Shown here piece by piece: positions 9,493 to 16,919 of a stretch of DNA of 26,076 nucleotides. The stretch covers positions 1 through 26,076 of the forward strand of contig OMUE01000194.1 of NCBI GenBank assembly GCA_900314165.1, written 5' to 3'. Source of the DNA: an uncultured Acidaminococcus sp. Lineage in GTDB: Bacteria; Bacillota_C; Negativicutes; Acidaminococcales; Acidaminococcaceae. Under the pieces are notes generated by a model. It saw only the letters and a program-made list of their open reading frames with translations. It was not told the DNA's origin and searched no databases. The translations under genes and the position numbers were made by a program. How positions within the stretch are numbered: position 1 is the first letter of the stretch; each line of letters begins with the position of its first letter.

Positions 9493-11151
9493 TTACATAT
9501 GGTCCGGAGCACTGACACCCAGGATCTTCAAACCGTGACGCAAAGTATTGCCCACAGCTATAATCAAAGCAAGTCTGGCCTGCTGGACATCTTCAGCTAC
9601 GCCCAGCACCCGGCACTGGTTGTAGAAGGAATGGAACAGGCCGGCCAGTTCGTACACATAGTGGGCGATCCGGTGAGGTGCTCTTTCCTTGGCAGCCGTG
9701 TCGATCAATTCTTCGTAATCGTTCAGTTTCTTGATCAGGTCAAGCTCTATCGGTTCCTTCAGCGCCGTCAGGTCACAATCGGGCTGCAGGGTAATCTTTT
9801 CTTCTTCCATCTGCCGCAGGATGCTGCAGATCCGGGCATGGGCGTATTGGACGTAATACACCGGGTTGTCGTTGGAATGTTCCGTAGCCAGGGTCAGGTC
9901 AAAGTCCAGCTGGCTGTCCATGCTGCGCATGATGAAGAAGAACCGGGCTGCATCCGTGCCTACTTCTTCGATCAGCTCGTTCAGCGTCACGCTCTTGCCC
10001 GTGCGCTTGCTCATCTTCACCAGTTCTCCGTTCCGGTACAGGGCTACCATCTGGAGGATCAGGATTTCCAGCCGGTCAGGATCATAGCCCAGAGCCTTCA
10101 TGGCGGCCTTCACTCTGGCAATGTAGCCATGGTGGTCGGCACCCCACAGGTTGATGACCTGGCCGAAGCCTCTCTGGAACTTGTTCTGGTGATAGGCAAT
10201 ATCCGCCGCAAAATAGGTGGATACGCCGTTATCCCGGATTACAACCCGGTCTTTATCGTCTCCAAAGGCCGTGGATTTGAACCACTTGGCCCCTTCTTTC
10301 GTATAGACATACCCCTTCTTTTCCAGCTCCTCCACAGCCTGTTCGATCTTGTGGGCGTCGTGAAGGGTCTGTTCGCTGAACCATATATCGAACTCGCAGT
10401 GGAAGGCTGCCAGGTCTTCTTTCAAAGCGGCCAGCTTTTCATCCTTGGCCAGGGTCTGGAAAATACCCAGCCGTTCTTCTTCCGGCATATGGATGAATTT
10501 ATCACCATATTTCGCCTTGATGCGCTTGGCGGTGGTCACGATGTCTTCCCCATGGTAGCCGTTTTCCGGGAATTCACAGGGAATATCAAACAGTTCCAGG
10601 TACCGGGCATTGACGGACAGAGCCAGGTTGTGCATCTGGTTCCCGAAGTCGTTGATGTAATATTCTCTCGTTACGTCGTAGCCGGCGGCCTTCATCAGGT
10701 TAGCCAGGGCACTGCCTACAGCAGCCCCGCGGCCATGGCCTACGTGCAGAGGACCTGTCGGGTTGGCGCTGACGAATTCAATCTGGATCTTATCGCCCTG
10801 CTTAGCGGGTAGGTTGCCATAGTTCTCCCCTTTTTTCAGGATGTAACTCAGGGATTGAGCCAGCCAGTCTTCTTTCAGATAGAAATTCAAGAACCCGGGC
10901 CCTGCGATTTCCACTTTGTCCACGCTGGGGCAATCCAGGAATTCTTTGATGGCTTCCGCAATCATCTTCGGTGCGCAATGGAAATTCCGGGCGGCCTGCA
11001 TGGCAAAGTTTGTGGCAAAGTCCCCGAAGGCTTTTTGAGGCGGAACGGTCAGTACCACCGGTGCCATAGCTCCAGGCTTCAGTTTTCCTGCTTCAATGGC
11101 CTTTTGTACGGCAGCTGTGATTGCTTCTGCCAAGACTTGTTTCATGTCCAC
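9493..11151 (-). CDS. argS: Arginyl-tRNA synthetase
   Basis: A class I synthetase that charges tRNA-Arg. The N-terminal Add1 domain is followed by the catalytic fold with the HIGH-type motif HVGHGRGAAVGSALANL and the ANPTGP signature just before it, the KMSKRTGK motif near the second half, and the C-terminal DALR anticodon-binding domain (from about YVQYAHARICSILRQ). I use a GTG start at 11151 (552 residues), 9 bases after GAGGAGG; an ATG two codons later is the alternative, with longer spacing. The first 59 bases overlap the 3' end of the DUF1934 gene in another frame, which suggests coupled translation. It is followed at 30 bases by pyrG. Confidence 0.97.
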   Translation of the reverse strand: MDMKQVLAEAITAAVQKAIEAGKLKPGAMAPVVLTVPPQKAFGDFATNFAMQAARNFHCAPKMIAEAIKEFLDCPSVDKVEIAGPGFLNFYLKEDWLAQSLSYILKKGENYGNLPAKQGDKIQIEFVSANPTGPLHVGHGRGAAVGSALANLMKAAGYDVTREYYINDFGNQMHNLALSVNARYLELFDIPCEFPENGYHGEDIVTTAKRIKAKYGDKFIHMPEEERLGIFQTLAKDEKLAALKEDLAAFHCEFDIWFSEQTLHDAHKIEQAVEELEKKGYVYTKEGAKWFKSTAFGDDKDRVVIRDNGVSTYFAADIAYHQNKFQRGFGQVINLWGADHHGYIARVKAAMKALGYDPDRLEILILQMVALYRNGELVKMSKRTGKSVTLNELIEEVGTDAARFFFIMRSMDSQLDFDLTLATEHSNDNPVYYVQYAHARICSILRQMEEEKITLQPDCDLTALKEPIELDLIKKLNDYEELIDTAAKERAPHRIAHYVYELAGLFHSFYNQCRVLGVAEDVQQARLALIIAVGNTLRHGLKILGVSAPDHM

Positions 11152-11569
11152 GTTGTTCTTCCTCCTCAATTTCTATGGTCAGATGGTTTGTACCACAAGC
11201 CTGACCATCCATCTCTATATCATACCATAATTGGACGTGCCATTGGTTCTCTTGTTTTCGGATGTCCAGGCTGCGGGTGTACACCACCATAGGCACAGTA
11301 AAATACGGGGTCCTATACTGAAACGAACTGTTCCGGCCCCGTTCATACTGCTGTCTATGTTCATAGCTGCCGTGCCGGATTACCGTAAGACTGTCGTCCG
11401 TCCATTTCAGCGTGGTCTTCGTGCCTTCCATCCCTGTGACCTCCGATTCCTCGTAGCGCACGTAGGTGGTACCGCCCATTTCCTGCAGCTGCCCAAAAGC
11501 AACAAGGGTAATAGGTTTCTGGTCCTTCTCAGACCCTTCACTGTGAATGGTAATTCTGACTGGAATCAT
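11093..11569 (-). CDS. DUF1934 (YwiB-like) beta-barrel protein
   Basis: A 158-residue protein of unknown biochemical role. It matches the DUF1934 pattern: IPVRITIHSEG at the start, then alternating beta strands such as TTYVRYEESEVTGMEGTKTTLKW and HLTIEIEEE, a lipocalin-like small barrel. The gene lies directly before argS, as ywiB does in Bacillus, which supports the call. The ATG at 11569 is chosen because GGAG lies about 6 bases upstream; a longer reading would need a TTG without a ribosome site. The last ~20 residues (GHETSLGRSNHSCRTKGH) are read inside argS in another frame and look like an extension beyond the usual family end. A promoter is visible about 130 bases upstream. Confidence 0.75.
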   Translation of the reverse strand: MIPVRITIHSEGSEKDQKPITLVAFGQLQEMGGTTYVRYEESEVTGMEGTKTTLKWTDDSLTVIRHGSYEHRQQYERGRNSSFQYRTPYFTVPMVVYTRSLDIRKQENQWHVQLWYDIEMDGQACGTNHLTIEIEEEEQRGHETSLGRSNHSCRTKGH

Positions 11570-11703
11570 GGCCTCTCCATAACAATAAGTAAAGGGCAGC
11601 CCCCGCTTCAAGCCAGCACCAGCAGCGCGGCTAAAGGAGCAAGCCCTCAGATTTGCCTCGTTATGATCATGATAGCAACAACAATTTTGCTTTATTCTTG
11701 TTT

Positions 11704-11732
11704 ATTTTATATTATGTGCTAGTAAAAGGCAA
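11704..11732 (-). promoter_or_regulatory. Candidate promoter for DUF1934-argS-pyrG
   Basis: Minus strand TTGCCT (11727-11732), 17-base spacer, TAAAAT (11704-11709). Transcription from here would give a leader of roughly 128 bases before the DUF1934 start. The 285-base spacer 11570-11854 holds this promoter, the leader and the inverted heptamer element, and no gene that I can support. Confidence 0.5.
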
Positions 11733-11745
11733 GGGGCGAATTTCA

Positions 11746-11846
11746 AGACATTAGAAATCAGACGTCAGACATCAGTGACCTCCGGCCGTTCCTGATTCAG
11801 GACAGTGCGGAGCACACTGACGTCTGACGTCTGGCGTCTGATGTCT
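11746..11846. repeat. Inverted pair of heptamer repeat arrays
   Basis: Two 32-base arms (11746-11777 and 11815-11846) are inverted copies of each other at 27 of 32 positions, around a 37-base centre. Each arm is itself built from 7-base units: AGACATT, AGAAATC, AGACGTC, AGACATC on the left and TGACGTC, TGACGTC, TGGCGTC, TGATGTC on the right. The centre contains two smaller palindromes, TCCTGA-T-TCAGGA and GTGC-GGA-GCAC. There is no T run, so it is not a typical terminator for the GerMN gene, though it could stop or protect transcripts. Confidence 0.85.
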
Positions 11847-11854
11847 ATATAGTT

Positions 11855-12328
11855 TTATTTTCCAAAATCCTTATTCCGTTCCAACGGATCCGACAGGTCC
11901 AGTTGGTCAAGGACGTCCACTTTCTTGCCATTGACGGTGAAAGAGACTTTCTTCACGTTGGGCAATTCTGTCAGGGTATTGACGATGCTGTACACCATCC
12001 GCAGGGTGTCGTGTTCGCCCCGGCCCTTTGTCAGGAAGGCAGGGTTCAGATCCACGGTGGCTATGCCGTCTTTGATGGTTACGCCCTGGACCTGCAGGTC
12101 TTTGGGGAACGTGCCATCGCCTTTATGGGTGATTTCGATCAGGGTTTTGACGATTTCCAGAGGCTTCTTGTCAGCCAGGGAAGTAACGGTGTCCTTCACC
12201 TGCTCCACCTGCTGTTTCGCCTGTTGGACCTGGTCCACGGCTTTCTTTGCTTCCTGGCCGCAGCCTGCAGAAAAGAGCAGGCACAAGCCCAGGCACAGGG
12301 CTGTACACACTGATTTCCACGTCTTCAT
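11855..12328 (-). CDS. GerMN-domain lipoprotein
   Basis: A 157-residue secreted lipoprotein. The N-terminus is a signal peptide with lipobox LLFSAGC, so Cys at about 22 would be lipidated. A Lys/Gln/Val-rich helical stretch (about 27-50) is followed by a GerMN domain with its usual core (GVTIKDGIATVDLNPAF, then the TLRMVYSIVNTLTELPNVKKVSFTVNGKKV region). GerMN domains occur in sporulation protein GerM and in envelope lipoproteins of non-sporulating bacteria. It starts 4 bases after the stop of the AMIN-domain amidase, implying that the two act together at the cell wall. The start at 12328 has AGAGGA upstream; longer in-frame readings lack a signal peptide at the N-terminus. Confidence 0.85.
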   Translation of the reverse strand: MKTWKSVCTALCLGLCLLFSAGCGQEAKKAVDQVQQAKQQVEQVKDTVTSLADKKPLEIVKTLIEITHKGDGTFPKDLQVQGVTIKDGIATVDLNPAFLTKGRGEHDTLRMVYSIVNTLTELPNVKKVSFTVNGKKVDVLDQLDLSDPLERNKDFGK

Positions 12329-12332
12329 GGTC

Positions 12333-13445
12333 TTATCCTCTCTGATGCTGGTTATAGAAGTCTTCAATGCCGTCAGCAATGGCATCTGCCACCTTGTTCT
12401 GGAACCACTCAGAAATCAGCAGTTTTTCTTCCCGCCGGTTCGTCAGGAACAGGGCTTCTACCAGGGCGCCGGGCATGGAGCTGCGCTTATTCACGTAGAA
12501 GTTGGCATAGCGGACCCCCAAGTCTTCTACTTTGGCGGTCTTCATAAGCTCATCCTGGATGCACTGGGCTACCTGGATGTCGTATTTCGTCTTGGGATGG
12601 TAATACGTAGAGAAGCCGCCTACGCTGGTATTTTCGCTGGCATTGATATGGATGCTGATGAACATATCGGAATGGCTGTTTTCGGCTACATCGACCCGGG
12701 CCTGCAATTCCTCCTGGTCCGTAGCATCAGGGCCGAATACGTCCACATCCGTTGTACGGGTCATGTAAACAATGGCGCCCTTCTGTTCCAGCAGCCGCTT
12801 TACTTTCTTTGTAATCGGCAGTGTAATATCTTTTTCATAGACACCGGTTACCAGGCCGTGGGTACCTGGATCCGTGCCGCCGTGGCCTGCGTCTAGGGTA
12901 ATGCGCTTGCCCTTGATGCCGCCCACTACGGAATAAGTAGATCCGAAAGAGCTGCCGCTGCGTCTCGTAGAGCTCCAGGGCGAGCTATTAGATTGCCGTT
13001 CTTTGGATGATTTTGTAGAGAAGGTCTTCTTGGACGGAGCCGCGATTACGTCGGCCACTACACGGGTGGGCCGCTTGGCCACTCTGTCCGCCTTCAGGCT
13101 GAACACGTTGTACATGCCTTTTTCCAAATCCCGTTTCATCATAATATGGACTACGGTCTGGTTGATTTTCCGTTCAATCTGTACCTTCTGCACATAGGGA
13201 GCATTCTTGGGCACGTACACCCGGGGAATGGAGGAACGGAGATTGCCATACACCGTCACCCGCAGTTCCCGATCCAGGGCTTCCGTCCTGTATCTCGTAG
13301 CGGTATTCGTATCCATAACCACCCGCAAGCGGCCGTTCTGGTTGACCCCATAGACGATATTCTGAATGGTCGGTGCTGCCTGGGCTTTGCCTGTACCTAA
13401 CAGGGACAGCACACATACACATAATAGCAGTAATTTTTTAAACAC
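12333..13445 (-). CDS. N-acetylmuramoyl-L-alanine amidase with AMIN domain
   Basis: A 370-residue exported cell-wall hydrolase. Residues 1-24 form a signal peptide ending AQA. An AMIN domain follows (about 25-125, IQNIVYGVNQNGRLRVVMDTN), then a Ser-rich linker (about 140-170), then the zinc-dependent Amidase_3 domain. Zinc and catalytic residues are in TLDAGHGGTDPGTHG, VYEKDI, FISIHINAS and GALVEALFLTN. It cleaves the bond between MurNAc and the stem peptide, as in AmiC-type daughter-cell separation; AMIN domains direct such enzymes to septa or envelope proteins. The start is GTG with AGGAGG 7 bases upstream. The downstream GerMN lipoprotein begins after 4 bases. Confidence 0.93.
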   Translation of the reverse strand: MFKKLLLLCVCVLSLLGTGKAQAAPTIQNIVYGVNQNGRLRVVMDTNTATRYRTEALDRELRVTVYGNLRSSIPRVYVPKNAPYVQKVQIERKINQTVVHIMMKRDLEKGMYNVFSLKADRVAKRPTRVVADVIAAPSKKTFSTKSSKERQSNSSPWSSTRRSGSSFGSTYSVVGGIKGKRITLDAGHGGTDPGTHGLVTGVYEKDITLPITKKVKRLLEQKGAIVYMTRTTDVDVFGPDATDQEELQARVDVAENSHSDMFISIHINASENTSVGGFSTYYHPKTKYDIQVAQCIQDELMKTAKVEDLGVRYANFYVNKRSSMPGALVEALFLTNRREEKLLISEWFQNKVADAIADGIEDFYNQHQRG

Positions 13446-13492
13446 GACGGTACCTCCTCTTATACCCGGCTATTTTACCACGTTAAGGAGGT

Positions 13493-15034
13493 TCATGCAA
13501 ATTCGCCCTCCCCATATTCCAGCCTGAATCTTTGGGCTTGATCTATGGCCTGCGGCAGACGATCCAGCAGATCTCCGGCCTGCATGCCGATTTTTCCGTT
13601 CTTTGCGGCCAGGTCACCGGCCTTGCCATGGATGTACACCCCACAGCAGGCAGCCTGTTCCAGGGTGAGCCCCTGGCCCAGGAAGGCTGCAATAGTGCCC
13701 GTCAGCACGTCCCCACAGCCGCCGGTAGCCATGCCTTCATTGCCGGTAGAATTCATATACAGGGTACCGTCCGGCAGGGCAATCAGTGTGGGAGCGCATT
13801 TCAGCACCACTACGGCATTCCATTTTGCCGCGCCCTCCACAGCGATTTCCATAGCATGGGTGGCCACCTCCCTGACAGAACAGCCCATGAGCCGGGCCAT
13901 TTCCCCGGGATGAGGGGTAAAGATCTTCTGTTTCAGGCTCCGCAGCAGGTCGTCCTGGCCCGCCAGCAGGTTCAGTCCATCTGCATCTACTACGATGGGC
14001 ACGTCCAGCCGGGGCAGTACGCTTGCCAGGCACTTGCCCGCCTCAGGGGACTTGCCCATACCGGGACCAGCAGCCACTACATCGTAGCCTTTCAGGATGT
14101 CCAGCACCTTGTCCGGCTCCGTCAGATCCAGAGGCCGGACCATGACCTCCCGGGATTTTACAATCAGAGGTTCCAGAACTTCTTTCTGGGTATACAAAGA
14201 CACCAGGCCGCCACCGGCACGGACTACTGCCTTGGAGCTCATTTCTGCCGCTCCGGCATAGCCCAGGCTGCCGGCCACCACGCCGATCTTTCCGTTCATG
14301 CCTTTATGGGAATTCTTGGGCCGCACAGGCAGCCAATCCCGGATCATAAAGGGATCCAGCCGGAATTCTTTGCTGGGAGCCTCTTCTACCAGAGACGGTG
14401 GCGTCTGCAGATCCCCTACGGCAATCCTTCCTGTATAACTGGCACCAGGGTATAGGTACAGACCTGGTTTGGGAGCAATCATGGTCACCGTCAGATCCGC
14501 TTTCAGGGCAAGATCCACCCTTCCGGTATCCGCTTCCACACCGCTGGGGATATCCACTGCAATGACTTTCTTGTCCAGACCGGACAAGGTTTGGATCAGG
14601 CTGCGGATAGGTTCCCGAACACTGCCATGGAACCGTGTCCCTAAAAGGGCATCGATAAGCATCGCGCAATTGGCACATTCTTCCAGGATTTCTGTTTCCT
14701 GGTCGGGCCATTGGTAAATCTTCATAGGATAATTCTTGTCAATGCGCAGCTGGCCTGCAGCGCCCGGTCCAAAAGAGGCTGCCGGTTCCGCTAATACAAG
14801 GACGACTGTGTAGCGATGGCGTAGCAGATAACGGGCTGCAGCCAGGCCATCGGCCCCATTGTTGCCCTTTCCCACCAGGATGACGATGGTACCTTTATGA
14901 TCCAGCATGGCGCCGTCAGCGTAGTCCCCCAGTTCCCGGCCGGCTCCTTCTATAAGCACGGCTTCCGGGATGCCCATTTCCTCTATGGCTCTTTTATCCA
15001 CTTGGGACATCATCTTGCCTGGAATCAGTTTCAT
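13493..15034 (-). CDS. nnrD: Bifunctional NAD(P)H-hydrate epimerase / ADP-dependent dehydratase
   Basis: A 513-residue fusion that repairs hydrated NADH and NADPH. The N-terminal YjeF_N epimerase (NnrE) part has VGKGNNGADGLAAARYL at about 58-74. The C-terminal carbohydrate-kinase-like dehydratase (NnrD) part has GPGMGKS, DADGLNLLAG, TPHPGEMARLMG and GCGDVLTGTIAAFLGQG, where the Asp of GCGDVLTG is the family's catalytic residue. The start at 15034 follows GGAGG by 6 bases; the ribosome site is inside acpS, whose stop is one base away, so translation is probably coupled. acpS-nnrD adjacency is common in Firmicutes. Confidence 0.95.
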   Translation of the reverse strand: MKLIPGKMMSQVDKRAIEEMGIPEAVLIEGAGRELGDYADGAMLDHKGTIVILVGKGNNGADGLAAARYLLRHRYTVVLVLAEPAASFGPGAAGQLRIDKNYPMKIYQWPDQETEILEECANCAMLIDALLGTRFHGSVREPIRSLIQTLSGLDKKVIAVDIPSGVEADTGRVDLALKADLTVTMIAPKPGLYLYPGASYTGRIAVGDLQTPPSLVEEAPSKEFRLDPFMIRDWLPVRPKNSHKGMNGKIGVVAGSLGYAGAAEMSSKAVVRAGGGLVSLYTQKEVLEPLIVKSREVMVRPLDLTEPDKVLDILKGYDVVAAGPGMGKSPEAGKCLASVLPRLDVPIVVDADGLNLLAGQDDLLRSLKQKIFTPHPGEMARLMGCSVREVATHAMEIAVEGAAKWNAVVVLKCAPTLIALPDGTLYMNSTGNEGMATGGCGDVLTGTIAAFLGQGLTLEQAACCGVYIHGKAGDLAAKNGKIGMQAGDLLDRLPQAIDQAQRFRLEYGEGEFA

Positions 15035-15035
15035 G

Positions 15036-15407
15036 TTATTCCTCCATAATGACCTGGGCAATGGCCATAGTAGCCGTATGACTCAGGGAAACGTGGATTT
15101 TTTCCACGTGACGGATAAGGGCGGATACCCGCAGCTGGCCCATAATGTGCATCTTAGGCCGGCCTCCTTCGTCGATCTCTATCTCTGCGTCCTGGAGCTG
15201 ATCCTTGTAGATACCCGTGCCCAGAGCTTTGCCCACGGCTTCCTTAGCCGCAAACCGGGCTGCGTAGGATTCCACCTTGTGGGCGCCTTTGGACTCGCAG
15301 TAAGCGATTTCTTCTTCCGTAAAGACTTTTTCTTTGAAGCCTTCCTGCTGCAGGGCCCGTTCCATGCGGGCTACCTCCACCAGATCTATGCCAATTCCAA
15401 TGATCAT
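15036..15407 (-). CDS. acpS: Holo-[acyl-carrier-protein] synthase
   Basis: A 123-residue enzyme that moves the 4'-phosphopantetheine arm from coenzyme A onto acyl carrier protein, activating fatty-acid synthesis. The two family signatures are present: GIGIDLVEVARMERA with metal-binding Asp8, and RFAAKEAVGKALGTG with Glu56. Length is typical (120-126). AAGGA lies 7 bases before ATG. It is separated from rarA by 87 bases, in which I see no convincing terminator, so it may share the rarA transcript. Confidence 0.96.
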   Translation of the reverse strand: MIIGIGIDLVEVARMERALQQEGFKEKVFTEEEIAYCESKGAHKVESYAARFAAKEAVGKALGTGIYKDQLQDAEIEIDEGGRPKMHIMGQLRVSALIRHVEKIHVSLSHTATMAIAQVIMEE

Positions 15408-15494
15408 AAAGATTCCTTCTTCCTGCTATGCGTTTAAGTTATCTTGTTTATCATACCGCATACATGTTACAAAACCATGGCAATTTTGTGCCAA

Positions 15495-16814
15495 TCAGCC
15501 ACTGTGGGCTTTTTTCCACTCTTTGATCTGCTGCAGCCGCTGTTTATACCTTGCTTCCAGACCCTGCTCCGTGGGCTTGTAGTACTCCCTGCCCTGCAGA
15601 GAATCCGGCAGGCACTGCATATTCGTCAGCTTGTCCTTTGTATCGTGAGCGTACTGATACCCTTCCCCGTAATGCAGATCCTTCATGAGCTTCGTCGGAG
15701 CATTGCGGATGACGAGCGGCACAGGCTCATCCAGCTGATGGATGGCATCTTCTTTAGCCGTCAGATAGGCCACTTCCATGGCGTTGGATTTGGGGGCCAT
15801 AGCCATGTAGATGACCGCATGGGTCAGGTTTACGCTGCACTCGGGCATCCCGATGAAGTGGCAGGCCTGATAAGCCGCCACAGCCACATCCAGAGCCCGG
15901 GAATCTGCCAGGCCCACGTCTTCGCTGGCAAAGCGCACGACCCGCCGGGCCACGTACAGAGGGTCCTCTCCTGCTTCCAGCATGCGGGCCAGCCAGTACA
16001 CAGCAGCGTCCGGATCCGAGTTGCGCATGGATTTATGAAGGGCAGAAATGAGATTGTAGTGCTCCTCCCCGTTTTTGTCGTAAAGCAGGGATTTTTTCGC
16101 GGTGCACTGCTCCACGGTTTCTTTCGTCACGTACAGACCGTCAGGCCTCTGTTCCCCGTTCAGCACCACCATTTCCAGGGTGGACAGGGCGCTGCGGGCG
16201 TCTCCGTTGCTGAAAGCCGCAATCATATCCAGGGCGTCCGGGTCCATGTGGACGTTGTCGTTACCAAAGCCTCTGGGATCCGTCAGGGCCCGATTCAGCA
16301 GGGTCTTGATATCCTCCGTGGTCAGGGCCTTCAGTACAAACACTTTGCAGCGGGAAAGGAGAGCCCCGTTGACCTCAAAGGACGGATTTTCCGTCGTAGC
16401 TCCGATGAGGATGATGGCTCCTTTTTCCACAAAGGGCAGGAACGCATCCTGCTGGGCCCTGTTAAAGCGATGGATTTCGTCCACGAAAACAATGGTCCGG
16501 GTGCCGAAGCGGCGGTTGTCGTCCGCCCGCTGCATGACGGTGCGGATGTCTTTAATACTGCTGGTGACAGCAGAGAACGTGATGAAGTTGGCTTTCGTAG
16601 TTTTGGCGATAATCTGAGCCAGGGTGGTCTTGCCCACGCCGGGAGGTCCCCAGAAGATCATGGAGCCGATGCGGTCATTCTCAATCAGGTTCCGCAGGAC
16701 TTTGCCGGGGGCCAGCAGATGGCGCTGGCCAACCACTTCGTCCAGGTTCCTGGGCCGCAGCCGGGCAGCCAGGGGTTCTTCCACCGGTGGTGCAAATAAG
16801 CTGTCCTCGTCCAT
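15495..16814 (-). CDS. rarA: Replication-associated recombination ATPase RarA/MgsA
   Basis: A 439-residue AAA+ protein related to clamp-loader subunits, acting at stalled replication forks. It has Walker A GPPGVGKTTLAQIIA (about 55-70), Walker B VFVDEIHRFN (about 110), the sensor ATTENPSFEVN, and the C-terminal tetramerisation region with the conserved ending LPDSLQGREYYKPTEQGLEARYKQRLQQIKEWK. The N-terminal EEPLAARLRPRNLDEVVGQ is the family's opening motif. AAAGGAGG lies 7 bases before ATG. It is the first gene after the terminator of the ClC operon and has a candidate extended -10 promoter. Confidence 0.96.
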   Translation of the reverse strand: MDEDSLFAPPVEEPLAARLRPRNLDEVVGQRHLLAPGKVLRNLIENDRIGSMIFWGPPGVGKTTLAQIIAKTTKANFITFSAVTSSIKDIRTVMQRADDNRRFGTRTIVFVDEIHRFNRAQQDAFLPFVEKGAIILIGATTENPSFEVNGALLSRCKVFVLKALTTEDIKTLLNRALTDPRGFGNDNVHMDPDALDMIAAFSNGDARSALSTLEMVVLNGEQRPDGLYVTKETVEQCTAKKSLLYDKNGEEHYNLISALHKSMRNSDPDAAVYWLARMLEAGEDPLYVARRVVRFASEDVGLADSRALDVAVAAYQACHFIGMPECSVNLTHAVIYMAMAPKSNAMEVAYLTAKEDAIHQLDEPVPLVIRNAPTKLMKDLHYGEGYQYAHDTKDKLTNMQCLPDSLQGREYYKPTEQGLEARYKQRLQQIKEWKKAHSG

Positions 16815-16853
16815 GATCAGGCCTCCTTTGTCGTAAGTTTAGTCGTATAGTAT

Positions 16854-16862
16854 ATTGTAACA
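16854..16862 (-). promoter_or_regulatory. Candidate extended -10 promoter for rarA
   Basis: The minus strand reads TG-T-TACAAT (-10 at 16854-16859), 40 bases before the rarA start and just downstream of the ClC terminator. No good -35 is present at 17 bases. Confidence 0.4.
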
Positions 16863-16883
16863 TAGAAAAGGTTGGAGCCGTAC

Positions 16884-16919
16884 AAAAAAACGAATGAACC
16901 AATCGGTTCATTCGTTTTT
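16884..16919 (-). terminator. Strong intrinsic terminator after the ClC gene
   Basis: A perfect 15-base stem (16886-16900 with 16905-16919), 4-base loop, followed on the minus strand by seven T. The stop codon of the ClC gene (16908-16910) lies inside the stem. Confidence 0.9.

Noticed and set aside
15478..15493. Terminator after rarA (TGGCA and TGCCA hairpin)
   Set aside because: The stem is only 5 bases and the following sequence is not a proper T run.
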